Shown: positions 1 through 14,185 of the stretch, one piece after another
Numbering within the stretch: position 1 is the stretch's first letter
Layout of the letters: every line of letters begins with the position of its first letter
Origin: Vespula vulgaris
Lineage: Eukaryota; Arthropoda; Insecta; Hymenoptera; Vespidae
Direction of reading: 5' to 3'
DNA length: 64,000 nt
Assembly: GCF_905475345.1 (NCBI RefSeq)
Contig: NC_066593.1
Coordinates: 6,929,274-6,993,273, forward strand
Program-made: the position numbers and the translations under genes
Notes under the pieces: generated by a model
Told to the model about the DNA's origin: nothing
The model's database searches: none
The model's input: only the letters and a program-made list of their open reading frames with translations

Positions 1-18
1 TCCGACAGATTTGCTTTC

Positions 19-70
19 TTTCTCTCTCTCTCTCTCTCTCTCCCTCTCTCTCTTTCTCTCTTTCTCTCTG
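19..70. repeat. CT microsatellite (imperfect)
   Basis: A run of CT units broken by TTT and CCC, at the left edge. It gives a spurious Ser/Leu-rich frame. Confidence 0.85.
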
Positions 71-204
71 CATCTTTTCTCTTTCTTCTTCTGGATAGTC
101 AAGCCGTTAGCTCTCTTTTTTTTTCGTCTGCAGCGTCGAGACAAGTGCATCAGCCTTATGGGACTCTTCGAAGGGAGAGAAAGAAAGAAAGAGAGAACCG
201 GTCG

Positions 205-221
205 AATGTATATACATATAC

Positions 222-252
<31 letters not shown>

Positions 253-272
253 TATATACATATACATACATT
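205..272. repeat. Compound TA / CA microsatellite
   Basis: Alternating TA and CA tracts (tatata then cacaca then tatata). Non-coding. Confidence 0.85.
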
Positions 273-3200
273 ACTTTTTTGCGCGATTCATCCAGCGGGA
301 ATCATGTGACCACAACTATATTTGCAAGACTTTTAAATTTCTCTCTCCTTTCTTTCTTTCTTTCTCTCCCTTTCTTTTTTCCTTTGCTTTCCTTTACTCT
401 TTATTTGAATTTTATTTTAAAAGTTCGTTGTGATAACTGAACACGATGCTCTCTTAGTCGGATCAACGACCCGTACGCGTGGTAGAAGCATGAGTGTGAA
501 AAAGAAAGAGAGAATATCATGTCTCTCTCTCTTGTATCGTTCACGTCTAGCAGGAAGTTGATAGTGGACGACATAGTGTGTTCGTCATCATCCAGTAGAG
601 ATGTTCAAGAGTATCTGTTTCTCTCTTTCTCTCTCTTTCTTTCTTTCTTTCTATTTTTCTCTCATAGAGACACACTATTTTCCTGGCAATACGAATCGAC
701 TTTTCTGCTCGTCAATGAATTTATTTTCGAATAACGTCTGCGCGCAAATATCAATCGGGTTCGAAATCAACGACTCGGCTCACGTCCATCGGGACTTTCT
801 CCCGTAGAAATGGAGCACGAGTTGGATTATTCGAGCGTTTCGATGAATGCACGCCCGATCTCTCGTCCTTTGATGGCTACTCCAGTAAAACTGTGTTTCT
901 CTCTTTACAATATAATTTTAATTTCAGTTCTGAAGCTATAAAAATCATCCTCGAATGAAATTAAAAAATATATATATGTATGGATGTATAAAAATTCTCT
1001 GAATACTTTTTTATTTTATTTTTTTAATATACCTACATTTATTGAATAATCAAGAGCTACGTATAATGTATTTGATATAAAATAAAAAAAAAATCAAATT
1101 ACCATATCACGAAAAGTAAATTAATTTTACGTGAAACGATCGAAAAACAAAACATGAACAAATGTTGTAAAGGATTTGTAAAATGAAATGTATTTCTTTA
1201 CGAAAGCATAATTTAATTTAGATAATCGTGATATGTTTGCACGTACGTCACTACGATCTTCCCGGAAATGCGATAAATTATAGTAGGGACAGTTAGGTTT
1301 CTCTCGAAACATGAATAGGATAGCACTTGAATCCGGTCGTGAAACTGATAATGAAGAAAGTTCAAAGATAACTATCCATGTAGTTATTCCTGTTTGTGTT
1401 AATCGTATATCGTCTTGTCGTGTAACTTAAGTGAGAACTATGTATATTCGTTTATATTACTTATGAATGAAATTCTCAATTACTTTAATAAAGATGACAA
1501 CACTTTTTAATAAATTCATTCAAAGAATAGAATTTCTTTTCTTTCTTTTTCTTTCTTTTTTTTTGTTTCAATTGAATAATCGTTTAAATTTTATAGAAAG
1601 TATATTTTAAAAAATATCGACGATTTCTTCTATTATATATTATCGCGACTTCCAGTTATTGTTTTGTACTTAGACATAAAAATATCTGTAAATAAATAAG
1701 TACAACGATATATCGTGATTAGATATGCACTGATAAACGTTACTTTTTTCTCTTGTTCTTTAGAACACACGACGCGTAACGGCATCACTAACGGTATGGA
1801 TCATTCTTAATCAGTTGACGCATCTTCTATCGTCCGATACTTCTGTTCCGTTTGATCGCGAAAACGTAATATAATGCAAAATGTCTTCTCAAACGACGTC
1901 ATTGCAGGTTTCGAATTGCAACGATTCGCATATAGAATGTTAATTAAAGATTAATGGCAAATATTCCATTAACTCGTTGGTTTCTCTCGTTTGCGAACGT
2001 GCCGATGGTTAAAAATGAATATCAATTATGGATTATAAATGATTTTTCATATCTTTTAATTACTAATTGTATAATCTGTATTTAATCGTGAAATAATTTA
2101 CGGAATTGTTGGACCGATTATACTCTGATATTTTATAAAATTTAATCCACTGTATATAAAGAGAAAAGTCTGTTTCTTTTAAAATATATCAAAACAAAAC
2201 TGTAAAAATTATATAAAAGAGAATTATTACAAAGATTAACTTATACGCAGAACTGTGCCGATAATAAAATAACAAAGAGCGACTGAGTAAAAATTCTTAT
2301 TAATCTTTAATCGTCTATAATCGAGGAAAGTAGAAATCGATAATTCGTATTGCCAATATTGCCAATGTCTAGTTGGATCGCCGATAGTAACGATATTAAC
2401 TTAAGGCCAGCGAAGCTAGTTCGATTTACGTGGATTGACGAAAAATTTATTATCTCGTCCTGTCATTCACTGCCACTGGCAAACGTTTCCGACATGTGGC
2501 TACGAGTGAATCTGCCTGAATATCCTAGCTTTTCCTGTTGCGGCAGCTCGATTCGATTTTATTACCATTATCTACCGGAAAAGGGTGCTTTGTAGTCTCT
2601 CTCTCCCTCTCTATTTCTCTCTCTCTCTTTCTATCTATCTTTCTATCTCACTCACATACACACTCCCTTAACTCACTTTTTTTCACAGACATTCGATCGT
2701 CGATGAATAATGCTTACTACCTGTAGATATGTACAACTCGTCGTTCACTCGATCGATTTTCGACTCTCGCACAAAAGACGTAGTAAATTCAGCCTTCTCT
2801 ATTCTCTGACTACGTCTGTCTGTCCGTCTGTCTGTCTCCTTCTCTCTCTTTCTCTTTATTCTACGAAGATACGAAGAAGATAGAAAGGATGAGAAAAAGA
2901 TAAAAGCTACCTCGAGTGTTCTCGTACAATCGTTCGTCCTTTTCGCAGGAATCACGCGCATTCTCCATCCGTGCCGAACGGATTTATCTCCGTTCTTTGT
3001 CCTCTCTGAGCGCGTTCACCTTAATTAGCGCCGATCGATCGTCACAGGAATAGCTATACACGTCGATCCTAACTCCTAGTTATTTGATTAATCTGATTGA
3101 ATGCGATCTTTCGATTCAATGTTGATAGAATACGCTCGATTGATGATCATAGAATTTTATTTGAATTTTCAAGACGTACTTTTTCGTTTTCGTAATCATG

Positions 3201-5598
3201 TTTATGATTATAAGACGTGAGAGAAGCTCAAAACTATGTCAAGGAAACGTAAGATTGAAAAGATATTCTTTCATTACAAAGCATCTTTCTTTATTTCCAC
3301 TAGATAAAATTTGTTGCGTTTATCCGACATTTTCTCTTATAATATTTTTTACTGCGTTTATTAAGAATTACAGAATTCCCTTTATAAAATTCATCGTACG
3401 TGTTGAATATCTTCGAAATTCATGAGAAATGCGTTTGATAAAAGGAGATACGTGACGCAGTGTAAAAGAAAGAATTGATTAAAGAGAAGTAACTAGAGAC
3501 AAAGAGATTCTTATTTATTGGCACGAAATGATCGGCTTTTCTCTCGTTCTTCGTTGAATCTTCGATAAAAAAAACTGATAAAGAAAAGAATAAAGTGAGA
3601 AAGAGAGAGGAGGAGGAGGGGAAAAGAAGCGATCTCCGCTTATCTCTTGCAATGTCGTTAAACTCACTAGCTGCTACTCGATAAATGGAAAGGAAATAGC
3701 TGTTCGATGTATATAAAACGAAAGGTGATAAGTAGTAGTATTATTACTATATGATAGTAGTAATATTACTATATTGCTATACGATTGTACTACTGTTTAC
3801 TGTTATTATTTCTCTTTCCTATTCTTTCAAAGAAATAAGAATTGTAACAAAGATATGATAACGAAAGAAACTATAGTTTTATTATCAAGAACTCGCTATT
3901 TATCTATCTATATCTATTTATCCATATATGTATAAAGTTATAGTTTTCTTGTTATATTTTACGAGTTATTGATAATAAAATTGTTTCCAAATCCGAAAAT
4001 CGAACAAAATCGAAAGTTTATCGATTCTGAATGAATATTTACGATTAACGAGTTTATCACTTTATTTAAGCAGGAACCGCAGAGTATTTTTTCTGTTTCT
4101 TTTTCTTCTCGTCGAATCAATCGCACATATACATATGGCGACTCGTCATCGCATGTATATCGTACATATGGCGTGAGTGAGAGTCCACAATTGCATACTT
4201 TACTTTTCTTTTCTTCTCTCCTCCCCCTCTCTCTCGGTCTCGTTTCCACCCTCACTCAATTATATAGGGGATCGTATGCGTGAACTTTGCAAAGAAAGTC
4301 TCCACGATCGAACGAGAATGTTCGTTGTAAATTAGAAATCGGAATCGTATTGCACTGGTTATGCAAAACCATTCTTGAATTATTTTCTTCGCAATTTAGT
4401 TGGTTCAATGTTCTTCCTGGATATTGTTAGTATCAGTAAAATAAAGAAATTTTCTTTGTGAACATTTAAACTCGCTGGACAGTTAGATTATTCTTCAAGG
4501 TAAAGATTTAATCACTTGCGAATTGATATATAACGATGTGTGTTTATATACGAAGTAGTAGGAAAAGAGATTAGGATGTGGTCAGAATCAAGGTTATTAA
4601 GTTAAAAAATAGAAAAACTTTGATATGTAACAAGCTTATGCATTGTATTATTTTATTCGCTCTATGTAATACTACATAGAATTATAATGAAAAACGTTAT
4701 GAAATGAATAATAACGAAAAATGATCAAAAAAAAAGAAAACGTACAGAAATATATTTTTATTGTTTCAGACCAATTCTGTAAGATGATACCAATCAATTG
4801 TATAACTCATGTACTGATTTATGATCAGTAAACTAAGAGCACATGTTGGAACGTAAATTTCATTTGATAGAAATCCACAAAATTAACTCTAGATAAAAGC
4901 ATATGTACGAAAAGATACAGATAAAAATTTTTTTTATGATATCTCGCGATCCAATGTTCTATATTGATACGACGTAATTTTATCTTTTAATATGATCGTG
5001 ACGCGGATGGTAAATATACACGATATGAATCAGTCTAAATATCTTCGCAATTCTTTTGTGCACTATGATTAATCAAAAAACAGGAAAAATCCAAAAGAAC
5101 GTTTTGTATTTCCTCGTTCGCAAGTACTTATATGTATTTAAAATCTAAATCACTTTATCGCAAATGAAATAAAATTTTTTAATAGTTGTACGTGTTAACG
5201 ATGAGATTAAGCAAATAAAAAATTTCCTATGTTGGAACTTTTCTTAAAAGTTATAGAATGATAGTAGGTTTAGAAAATTTTGAATAAATCGAAAACCTAA
5301 TAGAACGGCGATAATTCTCGATACGATGACAATGAGCGTTGATAAACAAAAAATAATGACGATTCTTTCTACTTTCTTTTTTTTTATATTTTTATAAATT
5401 CTTATTTTACGTTTATCATTGATCCCTATTTGTACTTTGAAAGATATTCATAATTGAAAGAAAAAGAAGAGGGAAAAAATAGCCTACTCGTCTTAAAAAA
5501 AAAAAGTGAGGTGCCTCGTGATCTCAATTCTAATACGAGTTACTCTTGTTGTCCTCGAGACGATACTTCCTTTATCTCTTCTCTTCCTTTCCTCCCTT

Positions 5599-5668
5599 CG
5601 TCTCTCTCTCTCTCTCTCCCTCCCTCTCTCTCTCTCTGTCTCTGTCTCTTTCTCTTTCTTTCTCTCTC
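5599..5668. repeat. CT microsatellite (imperfect)
   Basis: CT array with CCCT and TTTC interruptions, ending in CTTT units. It produces open frames on the + strand with no protein-like composition. Confidence 0.85.
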
Positions 5669-6514
5669 TTCGTCGCTCTTTCTAGAGCATCGAGCCGATT
5701 AACCACGTCCGATCGATTCGTGCTGATTTCGGTGTTCTACTTATGCGTTTAATTAAAATTTGCTCGGGGTCATGTTCGACATTCTACTTTGAAAATACGT
5801 CGATTATAATTCTCTTGTTGCGCCTTCGATTCGAATTTTCATATCTTAAAAAAATGCAGAGATCGACGATTTTAACGGTTTCAAGTACTTATTATCATTT
5901 GATATAGAGATATAGATATATTGGAAATAAATAAATTATATTCAATTATTTAGTTCATTTTTGCTGATTTAATACAGTTTTCGAATTATAATTAACCGGA
6001 GATTAAAATAGTTATCTGCCGACATGTTAAATAACATTTCTAAATATTATTATTATTAACATTTCTAACAATAAATCGGTTTATACATCAATGGTTGTTA
6101 CTCACATTATTTTGGATATGCGATAAAGTTATATTAGTTGTGAAATTATTCGTCATACGGAGTACGAATAATTGCGTTATTGTTCGCGTGAAATTTTCTG
6201 AATGACGCATGCGAAGAGAACGAATAGACAAAAAAAAATTCCTTTGGCGAACGTAACGAAGTAATATCGCGATAACAAAGAGAGACGTTAATGAGGCAGA
6301 CGTTCTCGTTTCGAAAACCTTGTCCAGAATTTCAGAACAAAAAATGAGGAAAGAGAAGGGAAAACGACTTTTTCGAAGGGACTCATGACATTTCACGTCC
6401 ATCCAAATTTGATTTTCCCGAACTATGCAGCGGACGGAAATACGTACCGAATTTCCATGTAAATTGTCCACGAATTATGCGGATCTAGATCGATATATGT
6501 ATATATTTGCATAC

Positions 6515-6570
6515 ATCCTATATATAATATATATATATGCACACAAACACACACACACACACACATATAC
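6515..6570. repeat. Compound TA / CA microsatellite
   Basis: A TA tract followed directly by about ten CA units. Confidence 0.85.
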
Positions 6571-8789
6571 ATAAAATTTGAATAGAACATACAAAAATTT
6601 TAGCCGCTCATATATACGTACATATAAATATATAAATATTTTTCGAGCTATTTTTTCCTTTTTCTTTTTTTTTCTTTTTTTCTTTTCTTTTGCTAACGTT
6701 CTTTTTCTCATATACCCTTATAGATTTTACTCATAGACCTTCCTCATAGACCTTCTTACTTTGCAGTTTCCTTTTTACTCGATCTTTCGCATTTACTCAC
6801 GTCGAAGTGGACGAACACGAACGAGCAAAGTTCGCTGGCGCGGCAAACACTTTGAATTTCCAAGTGTCGTCATCGTCGAACGGGACTTACCAACGCGACG
6901 ACGAGTCTTTCTACGGTCCAGCGAGTTTTAACGGCGTTAACAAAGACTGAAGCTTTATTCCCGACGTCGATGAGATATCCTCGTGGTTGTCCGAGCGCGA
7001 GACGACGTCAACCATTACTATTATTCTGCTCACCGAAAGCGAATAGCGCGAATCGAATGAATTATTCATTCTCTCCTTTGGCTGCTTTTTTCATTAAGAA
7101 CATTACGTATATATCGGTTTCACATTTGTTTTATCGTGAAAATTATATTTTTACGTGTTTTACTTTTCTAAAATTCATATCGTATAAAATTTTCTCTCTT
7201 TCTCTTATATTCTCATTCTTTCTTTTTTCTGTACTTTTTTCTACATTCACTTATCCATTCATTCGTTTATCTCTTTCGGCCAAGCCACGATCGCAATTTA
7301 GATACATACGATTCTTAATTAAGATCCTAATCGGACTTGATAGAAAGATAGCCAATTGGGCGGAGACTTTAGTGAATACTTCTCTCTGTAATCTCGCTCG
7401 CTTCTCGCGCCCACGAGATTCCGCAATCGACGAAGGAAACATCTTTTTTCTCTCTGTTTCTCTCTCTCTTATCGGTCATCTAATTCCATATATTTTTGCG
7501 AACTCTATCTTTTGATCCTTTTCTATGCTGATATAAAAAAATGTTTTATCTCTTATCTGTAGATCTACAGGTTTTTGATTTTTGATCAGCGTGAATGTAT
7601 GAAGTTTATTTCGGTTCAAAATTAAATAGATACCTTTGTATAAATCAATAAATTATAAAAAGAAGAATTAATATATCCAATACTTTCTGGATAAGAGTGA
7701 TAAACGAATGATTTATTTATTCTTTTATCATGAGAAAAGTTAAATCTTCATGACACGTTTCATAAAAAAATCATACTTTTACGATAAATATCAGAAAATT
7801 AAAATTAATAGCTCATTGATCATCCAGTATCTCGTGTTAACATGAAAAGCTCGCGAAATTCGATTAGATTGTGACGTGGAAGAAATATGCCACCCGGTGT
7901 GTAAAGCTCGTCATAAGATACCCAGAGCACCGTTTAAACGCGAATGCTCGCGAAGCTGGGACACGTTTTCGCTTTATGATGCTTAATCGTCGCTTAAGCA
8001 GCGCATTGAACTTCCAGTTTCCAAGTACGTATGTGTATCTCAAGACAAGGATATCGTGTGCGCGTGCGCATTTACAATACATATGTATATAACATGTCGA
8101 AGTGGTTTCGTGCATCGTGTGCATTGGCACGTACGGTACACGAACGTGCGTGTACTTAAACATTTGTATGTGTTTGTACGTAACTACACGAGAAAAACGG
8201 GACTCGCTTTCAGGATGAGAGCAGTCAAAGGTCTGGCATACTTGGTATCTCGTTTGGTTTCGTGATAACGTGGAACCTCGTGTATCTCCTTGTGTTAACA
8301 TTACGATTAAAAAATTATAACGAGTCCTATGTTTAAACTTAATTAAACTGGAACTTGTGCGTTTCTTGTGTTGATTTATAATGTTGAGAATAGGATTCTA
8401 AAGAAATTGCTTACTTGTTTGAGTTCGAAATAGTTGAAAATTGTATTTAAGCGAATATCTTGGAGGTAAATGCGATAGAGCGTAGCATAGAGGTTTGTCC
8501 GGTGCATTTCATTTTTCTTTTTTTTTTTTTTTGTTTTATTTACAAGACGTACAATTAATCTTCCACTTCTTTCTATGCTTCTCGACAGCGCACTCAATGA
8601 GGATTGCAAAAGGATCACAAGTTTTACGAAGTTTTCTTTACGACTCAACGCGAGAAGTGACTTCGTGATTGCTTCTTCGGTAGAACCCGATCTTCCACCG
8701 AGGAAGAATGTCGTACAAGGCGAGTTCTCGTAAAAACTAGTACCTGTTCTCGTAGGCATCTCAGGAACCGGATTTTCATTGGCACACCC

Positions 8790-8797
8790 TATATAAG
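8790..8797 (+). promoter_or_regulatory. TATA-box-like motif (isolated)
   Basis: TATATAAG, preceded within 20 bases by a CACCC element and an inverted CCAAT (ATTGG). This resembles a textbook RNA polymerase II core promoter. No open frame downstream on the + strand looks like a first coding exon, so it may be chance or the promoter of a non-coding RNA. Confidence 0.2.
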
Positions 8798-11788
8798 GAC
8801 ACGTTTACGCACAATTATACGAGAAACGTTCTCCTTTCAAAATATGTATGTATATCTGTCCCATCGAATGAATTTTCTATATCGCCATCTTGCAAAAGCG
8901 TATAGAACAATGTCCACAAAAGAATATTGACATATGCAATATCAAAGGATAGATACAAATATTCTAGTTATTGAGAGCACTGCATTTTGAGAGCTGAAAA
9001 TGCAGTACATCGTGTTTGACAAAAAATTATGAAAGGACCGTAAAAACGGAAATATATATCTATATGCCGAATTTTGGTCAACTTTTTGATGAATTTGTTT
9101 GACATTCTAGCAATGTTTGATCCAGCTATACTCTCGTATCCGATATTACACATTTTTCAAGTATAACTATGCGAACGATGTTTCCGAGAGGAATTTCAAT
9201 TAAATTTTTACACCGCGTCCATTGTTCACCAAACCCAATAGCGATGCAGTTAATATACATTTTTCTAGTTAAATATTTTTCTGTTACTGTTAATAGTATA
9301 AAAAACGAAAAAAAAAAGAACATTTAATATTTATACACGAAACTCTGATATTCACACTTTCTTTAAAAATCATCAACGCAAAAGAAAGAGCATGAAGATT
9401 GGCATATCGGACGCCATTTTTTATTCAATTAATTTCTTTCGCGGAAGAACTTATAATTTGATTTTTCTATCTCTCACTTTCTTTCTTTCTCATTTTCTCT
9501 CTTTCTGTTTGTTCCTTTTTTTCCTTTTTTTTTTTTAAGCAAAATAATACATTCTGCCTATTCATATTCAGTTTTTATTTCCAGTTTTATTTGTTTCTTT
9601 TCCCTTTTTTGAAAATACCCATCACGTACTTTTCTCTGTAATTCCGTAACTATAGAAATTCTCTCAACCATGAACTTCTTTCAATTTGATTCGAAACCAT
9701 CTTTTGTAAAGCGAACTGCATTTAACTCGCTCAAAAATGCGTTCCTTTTGTGCCACAACTCTTGGATAAATTACCGTGAAAATTCTTCGATAAAAAAGGA
9801 AGGCTTCTCCAGCAAAAGAAATATTCTTTATAAAATGGAACCTTTTGCCAAAGTGTTTATACACACAAGTAGATATATGCATATGGTTAATTCAATAAAA
9901 CGAAATTTTTCTTTTCCACTACGGAAACAACTTTTCTTCTGCTCTCGTAGAAAAATTCTAAGTGATAAAAAAAATTTGTACTATTTTCATGAAATTCCTT
10001 TAATTTTAGATAAATTTTTTCCAGGGATATAAATAAAATTTATTTAATCTTTGGTTCTAGTACTAATTGTTAAAAAAGTTTAATTATGTATAAATTACTT
10101 TCGTATTTTTTTCAAATTTATAGCACAAGTTCGCTTCGTTCCTCCATATTTTTCATTAATTGCCTTTTTTCCGTCTCTACTTTATCTCTTATACACCCAC
10201 GAAAAATATCTCATATAAGAGCAAGAGGAAAGGTAAAGAATAACGAAAGAAGGGAATTAAAACGCTCGTAAGTTCGGAGAATGAAACTTCCACTCTTCCA
10301 CAAAATGATAGTTCAACAATTAAAAAAAAAAGAAACTGTAAAAAATAAGCAATCCCGGCGATATACCATAAAAAAATTTTAATTAGATTTTTACATTCGA
10401 TAATAAAACCAGAATAATTAAATGTAGATACAGGTGTATATACACGCGCACACACACATACACACATGTACATTCACAAATTCGTAAATGGAAACGATGT
10501 CTCTAGAACAAAAATTTACAGAACGTATCGTCGATGTTCGTTGTACTACATCGCTCTAATTATATCGTTCACTTACGATCGTCATCGACCGTATAAACGA
10601 TGAAAGTCTCGTAAATAATAAACTTCGAAATAACTTGCTTGCAATACATGATCTCAATTTAAATGGAGCTCATCGAGGATGGATTCAGATCATTAAACAA
10701 CCGAAGTAAAATTATATTCGAAGGAAATTCAATTTCCAGATAAAAAGTTATCATTATTTCCTTTCTTTTCACTTCTATTTCGATCGTAGCGAAAATCACA
10801 TTTAGAAACGTACTAAAATCGCCTAATTTATTATTTTTTTGTTGCAATAAAAAGAAAAGCGAAAAGAACATGAGAAATATAAAACGAAATGTTCTCTCGA
10901 CGCCATTCTCAATTCCTTTTCGTCTTTCCTCGTCAAAAGCGTAGGTACGGATCGAAATTTCTCGTCGATTTATTGTCAACTTTATTGGCTCGTAAAGTAT
11001 GCCATCGAGGAACGTTCGCTCGAGGAGATGATTTTTGCGAGAAAAGAGAATAAGAGATACAAGAGGTGAATCGGGTAAGGTAGTTTCTCAGGAATCACGG
11101 TGGTTGCTTAAACTCTAGAATTTCGTTCTGTGACAGATTGCTGATAATATCGACCATCTAGGCTATATAGATATGTGCTATATAGATCTGAACATAAAAG
11201 TATATAAGAACATTTTTAACAGAGATAGGAAGAGGTAAGTAAAGATAGTCGCAATAAATTACTCGGTTAAGCGGCGACGATATACGATGACGTTTGAAAA
11301 CTAGAGAGGGTCGTCCTGAAAAGCAAGAAGAAGTTTGCTCGATGAGTCCTCGGCTTTCCTGGGCCAGGTCAAACGAACGAAGCGTTATAGAGAAATACGA
11401 GTGAATAGTAAGAGGGGGAGTGGAAAGGGGTGCATACGAAGTTTGGAGGGGTCGCGACGTTTGGTTCTACGCAAACCATACGTACGTACATCTAGTAAGT
11501 GTGTTCTTCTCTTTCATCTAACCCTCCTAACGGCCTTTGACGATCCACGGATAAGACAAATATTTGCTCTGCTGGATAAATAGTTGATGACTACGAGTAC
11601 GTATGTATGTATATTTGTATAGACGCACTCAGCTAAAGCTCGAAACATTTTGATTAATAGCGGTTGAAAAATTTCTTTCTTCTTTATCAACCACCTTTTG
11701 TTTTCTCCTCTTCTTTTCGCATGAACGCCGATAGCTTGAAAAATTGGAGGTATTGAGATAGATAGGCTTAACAGTGATCCTTCTTTAC

Positions 11789-11808
11789 TCTCTCTCTCTC
11801 TCTCTCTC
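11789..11808. repeat. CT microsatellite
   Basis: About ten CT units. Confidence 0.8.
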
Positions 11809-14124
11809 CTCGCTCTTACTGATCTCTCTCTTTTCTCTTTCTCGAAGAGATTAAGCTTTCAAGGATTATCGGTAAAATGGCTTACCCTCTTCGTCGAAGA
11901 GGCCGAGATGATTCGACCTTTTTTTTTAAATATTTCATAAAGTAAAATGAATTTTTTCCTTTCCATCTTGTAATCTTCTCTTTCGAAAATCGTAGTAAAA
12001 CTTCTGTAAACTCTGACGAACGTTACTGGCTGCATGTGACGGCTTCCCGTAGGTCTTTCGTATGCTGTACGTGCTCACGCGACGACAGGAAATAAAGGGT
12101 ACACCCTTTGCATGCTCGTACGCGTCGTAGCATGAAGATAAGCGAGAGAGACACCTCGAGATCCATTATGGGGCTGACACAACAAGAATTCACCAAAGAA
12201 GAAAATAAAAGAATGTCTGAATCTCTGTAATGAACATCGGAATATTCAGAATCTACATACATATCCGAATTCTTTAGTTTGTGCGATAAGATAGAGATAT
12301 TTTTTGTTGAAATAAGCTATGACAGGCTGTAAAACTCATTCTCAAACTTATTAGTAGAAATACCCACAGGTTGATTCATCGTTTGTCTAAACATTATTTG
12401 TTTTTTCGACGAAATTCTATCAATAGAGATGTACATCTAATCTTTGTGAAGGAACTAAGATTACTGTTTTACGAGCTAACGTTACGTATAGAAATCACCG
12501 TATTTGGAGCACTCTGTACTGCGTGATCACGTGACTACGAATCGATCCTCAGCGGACAATTTCGGTGATAGTAGTCGATGAAACACTTACACATATCCTC
12601 TATATCGCTACTGATAGAGCAACATTCGTTGACTTTTTATCGGAAATAAGTCAATAATTCATTTTCCATTTCCGTCCTATCTCCGAGTATATGTATATCT
12701 ATCTATACACACATACACCTATACACGTACATCTATATGGTCAGAAATCGAGGATTGAAAATCGTCAGACATTTTCTTCGTTTCATAGCTTCAAGCGAAT
12801 CACGTTCTATTCGTCGCACTTACGCTTGTCAGTTCCAATTAAACGCCGTGGCTAATCCCGCATACCGATCGAACGAACGAACGTATCATCATCGTCGTTG
12901 TAGTTCCATAAATACAATGCATGTTGAAATCAATGTTATTCGAGAACATAACAGTTGGCCATAGAAGTATTCGATAACACTTTATGAAATAGATCGACTT
13001 TTTTTAGATTGATAGATTGAACAAAGTGTTCCGAATAAATATAGAATATTGTTGTTAAGATATAAATAATTAAATAGATATATTCGAATTAGTCCAACGG
13101 AGAAGTAGACAAAGAAATAAGAATTTTGTGTCGTAAGAAGCCCCTTCGTAACATCGTCCAATCTTTCGACGCACAAGTTGTAACGGTGTGTAGGTTAGGT
13201 CAGGTCAGTTCTTAACACGGCAATTAAGGCTACAGAATAGTATAATGCATATTTATGCACCAGCCGTGCGAACGTTCCGATGAACGTTCTACACACCTGC
13301 CACCACCTTTCTCTCTCTCTCTCTTTCTCTCTCTTGTTTTCTTTATTTGTTTTTGCACAAAGATTCCCTTTAAGATCTCCCTTTAGCATGCGAAGAATTT
13401 TAAGCATCGTGCTTCCGGCGCATTTGTACTGTTAATTTAAAGAACGACTTCTAAAAAGAAAACATTAATCTGATAACTGATGAATCTGATAACATCGAAC
13501 TTGAAAACATTCGAATAAGAAATTTCGCTAAATGGGAAAGAGACATGAAAAATCAACGAGAGTTCATCGATTTAGGATACTGTCACTTTTAGGGAAAGTT
13601 TAAGACGTTGGAAAGTCTGTTCGAACGTAAAAGTATCGAGGGTGGTTAAGCTGGATGGAAAGACGATACGAAAGAAGCAAAAGCAAACGAAGCAGACGAA
13701 AGAAGGAAGTTCGAGAAGGAAAGACCAGATTGTAGAGAGTGACACGCTACATGCTATAGCTGAGGATTAGTAGAGTTTGATGTGTTCGCGGACAGTTTCG
13801 TCGGCGTTGCTGCAGCAACGATAACACCATTTTAACGAGCGCAAACTCTTCGTGTAGGTGTGCATTCACGTCTTTGTGTGTTCTTACTGCAGGTACAGTA
13901 ACCGGTCTAAACCATCGTCCGTTGGCACTCTGCCCTTGGCTAAGGGAAGCACAGAGATCGAGTAAAAGCGAGGAGAATGAGTTAGGACTGTCGAAGGGGT
14001 TGGTGGGAAGGGGTGAGCTGGAGAAGGAAAACGTAATCGTAGCCATGCGACCAGGATCTGGTTTTCTTCAGAAACCTTCTAGCCGAAATTCTTTTGTTTC
14101 CTACCCTTACAAGAATATCCATAC

Positions 14125-14185
14125 ATACGTACGTACGTACGTACGTACGTATATATATATACATATATACATATATATATATATC
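14125..14185. repeat. ACGT tetranucleotide array passing into TA repeat
   Basis: A short run of perfect ACGT units followed by TATA/CATA units. ACGT is its own reverse complement, so the array is palindromic and can fold back on itself. Confidence 0.85.

Noticed and set aside
750..765. GGGTTCGAAATC resembling a tRNA T-loop
   Set aside because: No acceptor stem, D-loop or anticodon stem could be folded around it.
11335..11583. 82-codon open frame on the + strand in a GC-richer patch
   Set aside because: No similarity to any family I know, no partner exon, and the composition is not convincing.
13195..13210. GGTTAGGTCAGG resembling insect telomere repeat (TTAGG)
   Set aside because: Only about two imperfect units; no array.
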